Source of the DNA: an uncultured bacterium
GTDB taxonomy: Bacteria; Bacillota; Clostridia; UBA1381
Length of the DNA stretch: 64,000 nt
Assembly (NCBI GenBank): GCA_905215805.1
Contig: CAJMRL010000004.1
Coordinates: forward strand, 1-64,000
Direction: 5' to 3'
A program made the translations under genes and the position numbers. A model generated the notes under the pieces. The model saw only the letters and a list, made by a program, of their open reading frames with translations. It was not told where the DNA came from and searched no databases. This document shows, in pieces, positions 58,739-64,000 of this stretch; the stretch's first letter is position 1; each line of letters opens with the position of its first letter.

Positions 58739-59305
58739 TTATTTTATATCCAGAAAATTTTTAATTATATCAATACCATTAGGTGTAAGAATTGATTCGG
58801 GATGAAATTGTATTCCGAAAATGGGAAGAGTCTTGTGCATAACACCCATAATACATCCGTCATTGCTTTGAGCTGTAATTTTAAGCTGCTGCGGAAGCGT
58901 TTCCCTATCTATAATAAGAGAATGGTATCTTCCTGCACTTATCGGGGAATCAAAGCCTTTAAATATGGGACAGGAAGAATCAATTGTTATATTGTCACTT
59001 TTCCCGTGTATTATTTGTGGAGCATGTATAATTTTTGCTCCAAAAGCCTGACCGATAGCTTGATGACCAAGGCATACGCCTAATATAGGGATATTTTGTG
59101 CTTTTAAGATCAGCTCTGTACATATACCGGCAGTCTCCGGACGTCCCGGCCCGGGAGATAGGATGATATGTTCAGGATTTTTTGATAAGATTTCATTGAC
59201 CGTTATCTGGTCGTTTCGGTATACTTCAATATTTGGATCTATTGTTCCTATATATTGATAAAGATTATATGTAAACGAGTCGTAATTATCAATCATTATG
59301 ATCAT
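58739..59305 (-). CDS. trpG: Anthranilate synthase glutamine amidotransferase subunit
   Basis: Supplies ammonia from glutamine to TrpE (and possibly to aminodeoxychorismate synthase). The N-terminus [18 protein letters not shown] is typical. The catalytic Cys is in GVCLGHQAIGQAFG at about residue 79, and the His/Glu pair in GIQFHPESILTPNG at about 170. It is 188 residues. The start overlaps the trpE stop (ATGA), with AGGTGA six bases upstream. The TRAP-type leader upstream of trpE argues for tryptophan rather than folate synthesis. Confidence 0.92.
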   Translation of the reverse strand: MIIMIDNYDSFTYNLYQYIGTIDPNIEVYRNDQITVNEILSKNPEHIILSPGPGRPETAGICTELILKAQNIPILGVCLGHQAIGQAFGAKIIHAPQIIHGKSDNITIDSSCPIFKGFDSPISAGRYHSLIIDRETLPQQLKITAQSNDGCIMGVMHKTLPIFGIQFHPESILTPNGIDIIKNFLDIK

Positions 59306-60774
59306 ATAATATCACCTGCCTCTTCGATTGCTTTGAGAACAGCGGAAGCTTTGTTCACTGATTCGTTATATTCATATTCCGGCACACTGTCATACACAAT
59401 ACCGCCGCCTGCCTGAACATATGCTTTTCCGTCTTTAAATACCCCTGTACGGATTGTTATACAGCTGTCAAAATTGCCGTTAAAGCTTATATACCCTATG
59501 GCTCCTCCGTAAATGCATCTTTTTGTGGTTTCAAGCTCATCTATAATTTCCATGGCGCGTATTTTTGGAGCACCGGACAGAGTTCCGGCGGGAAGGGCAG
59601 AGGCAAGAGCGTCAAAGCAAGTTTTGTCTTTTCTGAGCCTGCCTTCTACGTCTGATATAATGTGCATTACATGAGAGAATCTTTCGACATATTTAAAACG
59701 CGTAACCTTAACCGAGCCGAATTCACTGACTTTTCCTATATCATTTCGCCCCAAATCCACGAGCATAGTGTGCTCTGCCACTTCTTTTTCATCGGAAAGC
59801 AGTTCTTTTTCCAGCTCTAAATCCTCCTCAAGAGTTTTTCCTCTCCATCTTGTTCCAGCTATAGGTCCGGTTTGAACAACTCCGTTTTCAACTCTAACGA
59901 GCATTTCCGGAGATGCACCAACTATTTGATACTTTCCGAAATCAATATAATACATATATGGCGATGGATTTATCAGCCGCAGCGCCCTGTATACGTTAAA
60001 GGGCTTTTGAGAGGTTTCAACCGTAAAACGCTGTGAAAGTACAACTTGAAATATATCTCCGTTTTTTATATATTCCTTGGCTTTTTCTACATTTGCGCAA
60101 AATTGCTCTTTGGAAATATTAGATATGATTTTTGCACTGTCACGATAGTTTTTTTGCTCCTTTTGTGTGAGCTTTGACAAGTCAGCCATCTCTTCCCGTA
60201 TGTCCAAAAGGCGCATTGAAGCCTTTTTGTATTGCTGTTCTATATTTCCGTCAGCGTGTATATTCACAATGGTTATAATTTTTTGAGTTTTATGATCGAA
60301 TGCTATTATTTCATCAGTGAGCAAGAAGTGCATATCTGGGATATCAAGATCATTTTCGGGAGTATTGGGAGGATTTTCATATTGTCTGATTATATCATAA
60401 GAAAAAAATCCCACAGCGCCGCCGTTAAATGACGGAACATTTTCCAGCTTTGGAGCTTTGTATTTTGCAATAAGCTTTTCAAGCTCCCTCATTGGTTCTG
60501 CTGTATATGTCTTTGTTTTGCCGGTATAGTCCGTAACGGTGACTTGATTTCCTATGCTCTGAAAATTTATAAATGGATTTCTGCCTATGAAAGAATATCT
60601 GGCAGTAACTTGATTCTGACCTATGCTTTCAAGCAAAAAGCAATTGCTTTTAGTCTTCATACGCATAAAAACGCTTATAGGAGTATCCATATCCGCATAT
60701 GATTCTATGGTAAGCGGTATAATATTATATTCCTTCGAAAGCTCGTGAACCTGTTCAAGTGATAAATTAAACAT
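59302..60774 (-). CDS. trpE: Anthranilate synthase component I
   Basis: Converts chorismate to anthranilate, the first step of tryptophan synthesis. The start at 60774 ([12 protein letters not shown]) follows AAAGGAGG; a longer frame runs into the leader and is rejected. The N-terminal [18 protein letters not shown] contains the LLES-type tryptophan feedback site. The catalytic half has the chorismate-binding motifs [19 protein letters not shown] and [18 protein letters not shown]. It is 490 residues. With trpG it forms a two-gene unit; trpDCFBA are not in this window. Confidence 0.94.
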   Translation of the reverse strand: MFNLSLEQVHELSKEYNIIPLTIESYADMDTPISVFMRMKTKSNCFLLESIGQNQVTARYSFIGRNPFINFQSIGNQVTVTDYTGKTKTYTAEPMRELEKLIAKYKAPKLENVPSFNGGAVGFFSYDIIRQYENPPNTPENDLDIPDMHFLLTDEIIAFDHKTQKIITIVNIHADGNIEQQYKKASMRLLDIREEMADLSKLTQKEQKNYRDSAKIISNISKEQFCANVEKAKEYIKNGDIFQVVLSQRFTVETSQKPFNVYRALRLINPSPYMYYIDFGKYQIVGASPEMLVRVENGVVQTGPIAGTRWRGKTLEEDLELEKELLSDEKEVAEHTMLVDLGRNDIGKVSEFGSVKVTRFKYVERFSHVMHIISDVEGRLRKDKTCFDALASALPAGTLSGAPKIRAMEIIDELETTKRCIYGGAIGYISFNGNFDSCITIRTGVFKDGKAYVQAGGGIVYDSVPEYEYNESVNKASAVLKAIEEAGDII

Positions 60775-60784
60775 ATTTGCCTCC

Positions 60785-60906
60785 TTTGTCAAGGAACAGA
60801 CAAAAAATGTCTTTTTCTTATAAACCGAAAAAGACACAGAAAAATCATATTAAAAATATTTTCTCGTCTCATCTGTTCTCAATCTCAACTAATCTATTCT
60901 CATCTG
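60785..60906 (-). promoter_or_regulatory. TRAP-type transcription attenuator leader of trpEG
   Basis: On the minus strand nine NAG triplets occur with two-base spacers (one of three): CAG 60906, GAG 60901, TAG 60896, TAG 60891, GAG 60886, GAG 60880, CAG 60875, GAG 60870, GAG 60865 (first base of each). Downstream, TGTCTTTTTC-type arms (60827-60836 and 60808-60817) make a terminator followed by six Ts (60807-60802). The segment 60870-60859, inside the last triplets, can pair with 60843-60831, which covers the terminator's first arm: an antiterminator. A further TTTGTC/GACAAA stem (60804-60785) precedes the trpE binding site. This is the layout of the Bacillus trp leader bound by TRAP (MtrB). 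Confidence 0.75.
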
Positions 60907-60911
60907 AACAT

Positions 60912-60942
60912 AGTTTAACATATAGTATTATCATTTGTCAAG
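60912..60942 (-). promoter_or_regulatory. Promoter of trpEG
   Basis: On the minus strand TTGACA (60942-60937), 18 bases, TAAACT (60917-60912), with TG one base before the -10. Transcription would begin near 60905, at the first NAG triplet. Confidence 0.6.
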
Positions 60943-61035
60943 ATAAAAATATATTTTTTAAACTATTTGATTAAATTGTACAATATTATGTATTAAAATT
61001 ATATACTTCATACAAATTCAATATGAAAATAATAA

Positions 61036-61245
61036 TATAATTTTATACAAAATAGCCCCGAGATAACCGTATAACGAAAGTCAAGTTTCTACCTGCCTAA
61101 GCAGGTGGGTCGTTTCCCGAATACTTTATATGTCCACTGGCAGTCCCGAAGGAAAGGAGGCGTATACGCCGCATCCGGAGAGAACATCCCTTTTATGAAG
61201 TGTTGGTAAAAAAAAGACAATCTTCACGCGAAATCTCAGGGAGAT
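61036..61245 (+). ncRNA. Candidate structured non-coding RNA of unknown family
   Basis: A GC-richer island of about 190 bases sits in AT-rich, non-coding DNA. TATAAT at 61036-61041 would start transcription near 61050. CCCCGAGAT (61056-61064) and ATCTCAGGG (61233-61241) close it with one mismatch. Inside are ACCTGC-CTAA-GCAGGT (61091-61106), an AACGA/TCGTT stem around it, and the palindrome GGCGTATACGCC (61159-61170). The closing stem recalls 6S RNA, but the strong 5' hairpin suggests a multibranched fold. The family and even the strand are not certain. Confidence 0.45.
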
Positions 61246-61484
61246 AATTAATTGCTCTATTTAATTTCTGTAATTATGATACCACATTTTTTTGAAAAAT
61301 ACAAGTGTTTTTTTAAATTTTTTTATGGGATTTTGTTGAAAGTCGCTTTTATTAAGGTTTTAAGCCATTTTTTGTGTAAAGTTTTTTTTACAGTGTAATT
61401 CTATGAAGCAATATATTTAAACGAATGATATAGTATATTCACTTAAAACGGAGATTATTCAAATAAAATTTTATCAAATAGGCT
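61246..61484. other. AT-rich non-coding stretch before the exonuclease gene
   Basis: Long T- and A-runs with only small hairpins, such as ATAATTA/TAATTAT at 61243-61275 and TGTAAA/TTTACA near 61375-61392. No open frame with a ribosome binding site was seen. The T-run near 61287 might end the candidate RNA. Confidence 0.5.
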
Positions 61485-61513
61485 TTGACAATTTATAAGA
61501 AAGGTTGTATAAT
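61485..61513 (+). promoter_or_regulatory. Consensus promoter of the exonuclease gene
   Basis: TTGACA (61485-61490), 17 bases, TATAAT (61508-61513), 60 bases before the start. Confidence 0.8.
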
Positions 61514-61572
61514 ATATATTGGTCATTTGCGGATGAGATATTCTGCGAGTATATAATTAGAGAGGGATATAT

Positions 61573-62208
61573 ATGGATTTTACGGCGATAGATTTTGAAA
61601 CCGCAACTTCAAATTATACAAGTCTTTGCTCCATGGGAATATGCGTTGTTGAAAATAATAAGATAGTTGAAAGAAAGGAAATTTTTATAAGACCTACACC
61701 TTTTGAATTTAAGGAATATAATATAAAAATTCATGGAATAACACCGGAGATGGTTAAGAATAAGCCGACTTTTGATCAGTATTGGAGTGAAGTCAAACCA
61801 TATTTGGACGGAAGGGTCGTAGTAGCGCATAATGCAATGTTTGACGTGGGAGCGTTGTGCGCGACGCTCGATTTGTTTAACATTCCGTATCCTACATTTG
61901 CGTACCTTTGCACGGTTAAGCTTTCACAGCTTGCTTATCCGGAGCTTGCAAGTCATAAGCTTAATAATTTATGTGGTGCTTTAGGCATAACCTTTTCACA
62001 TCATCACGCTTATGATGACGCTTATGCGTGTGCAAGAGTACTGCTGAGAATTATGGAAGATTATAGTTTGGAAAATATTGATGAAATAGGAGAATGCTTT
62101 GAAACGGAAACGGGTTATGTATATCCGGGGTGTCATTTATCATTTAAAAAGAAAAAGAAAAAATCAGTGAGAAACAGACAAACAAAAGCAGCGCCTCAAT
62201 ATCAGTAA
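61573..62208 (+). CDS. DEDDh-type 3'-5' exonuclease (DnaQ-like)
   Basis: Stand-alone exonuclease domain related to the epsilon subunit of DNA polymerase III. The motifs are FTAIDFETATSNY (Exo I, Asp and Glu), VVAHNAMFDVGAL (Exo II, Asp) and HHAYDDAYACARV (Exo III, His and Asp); GITPEMV is the usual IHGIT segment. The fold ends near residue 170. The tail is basic (FKKKKKKSVRNRQTK), perhaps for nucleic-acid binding. At 211 residues it is short for DinG-type fusions. AGAGGGATATAT precedes the ATG. The cellular role (repair or RNA turnover) is not known. Confidence 0.9.
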   Translation: MDFTAIDFETATSNYTSLCSMGICVVENNKIVERKEIFIRPTPFEFKEYNIKIHGITPEMVKNKPTFDQYWSEVKPYLDGRVVVAHNAMFDVGALCATLDLFNIPYPTFAYLCTVKLSQLAYPELASHKLNNLCGALGITFSHHHAYDDAYACARVLLRIMEDYSLENIDEIGECFETETGYVYPGCHLSFKKKKKKSVRNRQTKAAPQYQ

Positions 62209-62252
62209 AATGCTATTAGGGCGTTATTTTTTTACAAAATATGAATTTTTAT

Positions 62253-62281
62253 TTGACAAACGGATGTTCATGTGTTATAAT
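62253..62281 (+). promoter_or_regulatory. Consensus promoter of the radical SAM/DUF4130 pair
   Basis: TTGACA (62253-62258), 17 bases, TATAAT (62276-62281), 31 bases before the start codon. Confidence 0.85.
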
Positions 62282-62311
62282 TAAATTAGTAAATATGAGA
62301 GGAGCATAGAC

Positions 62312-63592
62312 ATGGATATATCCGAGAAGCTTCGTATACTTACAGATGCTGCAAAATATGACGCCTCATGCTGTTCGTCAGGTTCCGACAGAAAAAACAC
62401 TCCCGGAGGAATAGGAACAGGTTCAATAGGCGGAATATGTCATAGCTTCAGTGCTGATGGAAGATGTATATCTTTGCTGAAAATTCTTTTAACGAATTAT
62501 TGTATGTATGACTGTCAGTATTGTGTAAACAGGACGTCGAACGATATTGAACGGGCAGCGTTTACTCCTAAAGAGATTGCGGAGCTTACAATTAATTTTT
62601 ATAAAAGGAATTATATTGAGGGACTGTTCTTGTCGAGCGCGGTTATAAAAAATCCCGACCATACGATGGAGCTTCTTATTGAAACACTTTCGATTTTGCG
62701 CTGCCAATACCGTTTTAATGGATACATTCATGCAAAAGCAATTCCGGGAGCATCGCAGGAGCTTGTGGAGCGGCTTGGTCTGCTGTGCGACAGGCTAAGC
62801 GTAAATATAGAGCTGCCTTCATCTGACGCTCTTAAAAAATTTGCTCCTCAGAAAAATAAACAAAATATACTGGCTCCGATGAAAAGAATTCGTGATGGAA
62901 TAATTCAGAATAAGCAAGAGATCGCTGTTTATAAGAAGGCTCCGAGATTTGCTCCAAGCGGTCAAAGTACTCAAATGATAATAGGAGCCTCACCGGAAAG
63001 TGATAAAACAATTCTTAATTTATCTCAAAATTTATATGATAAATATAAGCTTAAGAGGGTATTTTTTTCGGCGTATGTACCTGTCGGTAAAAATCCGCTT
63101 TTGCCTGTAAGCGCACCGCCGCTTTTAAGAGAGCATCGGTTGTATCAGGCGGATTGGCTTTTAAGGTTTTATGATTTCAGAGCTGAGGAGCTTTTTGACG
63201 GAGGAAATGATAATTTCAGCAATATAGTAGATCCCAAATGTGAATGGGCTTTAAGACACCTTGAGCTATTTCCGGTTGAAATAAACAAAGCTCCTTATAG
63301 TATGATTATGCGCATTCCGGGAATAGGAGTGAGGTCGGCAGCAAAAATAGTAAAATGCCGCACTGTTCATTCTTTAAGCTTTGAGGACCTGCGCAAGATG
63401 CGGATATCAATGAAGAGAGCAAAATATTTTATAACATGCAACGGAAAAACATATAATAATTTATGGCTGAGACAGGAACTTGTTACACCTATGCTGTTGG
63501 CAGATAATAATGTAAGCGGATATGGACAGATTAGTCTTTTTGATGAACCAACGAAAGAGGATGCGGTAAAATGTCTGACGGGAGAAATGTGA
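62312..63592 (+). CDS. Putative DNA modification/repair radical SAM protein (TIGR03916 family)
   Basis: Radical SAM protein with a DNA-related C-terminus; the reaction is not known. The N-terminus KLRILTDAAKYDASCCSSGS is family-specific. The cluster motif NYCMYDCQYCVNR (CxxxCxxC) lies at about residues 67-80. The C-terminal third has the helix-hairpin-helix MRIPGIGVRSAAKIV (about 333-347), a DNA-binding element found in repair glycosylases and nucleases. It is 426 residues. GAGAGGAGCATAGAC precedes the ATG. The next gene is its usual partner, so the two probably act together on DNA. Confidence 0.9.
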   Translation: MDISEKLRILTDAAKYDASCCSSGSDRKNTPGGIGTGSIGGICHSFSADGRCISLLKILLTNYCMYDCQYCVNRTSNDIERAAFTPKEIAELTINFYKRNYIEGLFLSSAVIKNPDHTMELLIETLSILRCQYRFNGYIHAKAIPGASQELVERLGLLCDRLSVNIELPSSDALKKFAPQKNKQNILAPMKRIRDGIIQNKQEIAVYKKAPRFAPSGQSTQMIIGASPESDKTILNLSQNLYDKYKLKRVFFSAYVPVGKNPLLPVSAPPLLREHRLYQADWLLRFYDFRAEELFDGGNDNFSNIVDPKCEWALRHLELFPVEINKAPYSMIMRIPGIGVRSAAKIVKCRTVHSLSFEDLRKMRISMKRAKYFITCNGKTYNNLWLRQELVTPMLLADNNVSGYGQISLFDEPTKEDAVKCLTGEM

Positions 63593-64000
63593 TTTATTTA
63601 TATGACGGAAGTTTTGAAGGTGTGCTGACATGCGTATTTGAGTGCTATAAGGAACGAAATATTCCGGCGGCTATTGAATCAACGGAAAACGGTCAGCTTA
63701 CCTTTGAAAGTGAGTATCGCCATATTGAAACAGATGAAGAAAAAGCGAAACGTGTCGCTGTTAAGATCATAAAATGCGCCGGATATGAAGCGTATAAGCA
63801 TATATATTACACTTTTCTTTCCGAGGAAAGCGAAAGGGAAATAAATATTTTTGGATATGTAAGAATGTGCCTTAAATATGGCAAGCAGGCGGATAAGCAT
63901 TTAACGGTGCCATGTGTGGATTTTGTTCTGGATGCTTCCCGGCGTACAGGACATGAAGCGCATAAGTATACCGGCTTTGTGCGGTTCAGTGAATTGGAGG
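63571..64000 (+). CDS. DUF4130-type DNA metabolism protein (TIGR03915 family), 3' end cut off
   Basis: The frame starts at ATG 63571 (MSDGRNVIYLYDGSFEG), overlapping the previous gene by 22 bases; AAAGAGGA lies nine bases upstream. A GTG at 63589 is an alternative start. It is open to the window edge, 143 codons. VIYLYDGSFEGVLTCVFECY near the start and VPCVDFVLDASRRTGHEAHK, GFVRFSEL further on match the family that pairs with TIGR03916 proteins and is annotated as probable DNA metabolism or repair. Some relatives are fused to a uracil-DNA-glycosylase-like domain; the missing part would show this. Confidence 0.82.
   Translation, partial: MSDGRNVIYLYDGSFEGVLTCVFECYKERNIPAAIESTENGQLTFESEYRHIETDEEKAKRVAVKIIKCAGYEAYKHIYYTFLSEESEREINIFGYVRMCLKYGKQADKHLTVPCVDFVLDASRRTGHEAHKYTGFVRFSELE

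Noticed and set aside
58739..60774. pabB-pabA (folate) instead of trpE-trpG
   Set aside because: The TRAP-type leader and the LLES-type feedback site point to tryptophan synthesis, although shared use of the amidotransferase is possible.
61084..61110. Purine-riboswitch-like GTTTCTACC text
   Set aside because: The other conserved parts (matching loop bases and the closing ACTA segment) are missing, and no purine gene follows.
61125..61150. B12-box-like CCACTGG text suggesting a cobalamin riboswitch
   Set aside because: The rest of the cobalamin consensus is absent, and no cobalamin gene lies downstream.

Overview
The window looks like chromosomal DNA of a low-GC, spore-forming, anaerobic Clostridia-type Firmicute specialised in pectin. 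Supporting signs are consensus TTGACA/TATAAT promoters, strong GGAGG ribosome binding sites, a GerW/YtfJ sporulation gene, ScpAB, DivIB/FtsQ, S-layer-homology (SLH) surface proteins, formate-THF ligase and a TRAP-type trp leader. The mix of SLH-anchored pectinases and uronate genes resembles gut pectin specialists such as Monoglobus; that placement is inference.

Layout. 205-4071: a PdaA-like peptidoglycan deacetylase lipoprotein and a cytoplasmic PL11 rhamnogalacturonan lyase. 4261-12773: a co-directional housekeeping run (rsmD, coaD, a coiled-coil protein, fhs, tsaE, tsaB, rpiB, murA, ftsQ, ftsZ), then tRNA-Asp and a YfhO-type membrane protein. 15762-46567: a pectin locus of about 31 kb. It holds an AraC-type regulator divergent from uxaC, a very large secreted PL1 pectate lyase, an oligosaccharide ABC importer (two permeases and a binding lipoprotein, no ATPase), an SLH-anchored 2056-aa PL1 protein, two further SLH surface proteins, GH28, uxaB, uxaA, GH43 and GH105. 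Two strong terminators close it. 46859-52447: M50 protease, scpA, scpB, a DUF2953 protein, ytfJ and a paired radical SAM/DUF2344 module. 52501-58677: antimicrobial-peptide and antibiotic defence (two-component system, three-gene lantibiotic-type ABC exporter, ABC-F protein behind a leader peptide). 58739-60942: trpE-trpG on the minus strand behind a TRAP-type attenuator. 61050-61245: a candidate structured RNA. 61573-64000: a DEDDh exonuclease and a radical SAM/DUF4130 pair tied to DNA metabolism, the last gene cut by the window edge.

How it works together. Surface and secreted PL1 enzymes would cut homogalacturonan outside the cell. The LplA/LplB/YtcP-like importer would take up oligomers, probably using a shared ATPase encoded elsewhere. 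Signal-less GH28, GH105, GH43 and PL11 would finish degradation in the cytoplasm. UxaC, UxaB and UxaA would convert galacturonate to 2-keto-3-deoxygluconate; KDG kinase and aldolase are not in the window.

The most interesting non-coding signals are: the TRAP attenuator before trpE (nine NAG triplets, an antiterminator and a terminator); the probable translational attenuator before the ABC-F gene; 11-bp direct repeats before the peptide-resistance ABC operon; four stem-loops without U-tracts at gene boundaries in the pectin locus; and the unassigned structured RNA near 61.1 kb. No CRISPR array, insertion sequence or prophage was seen.
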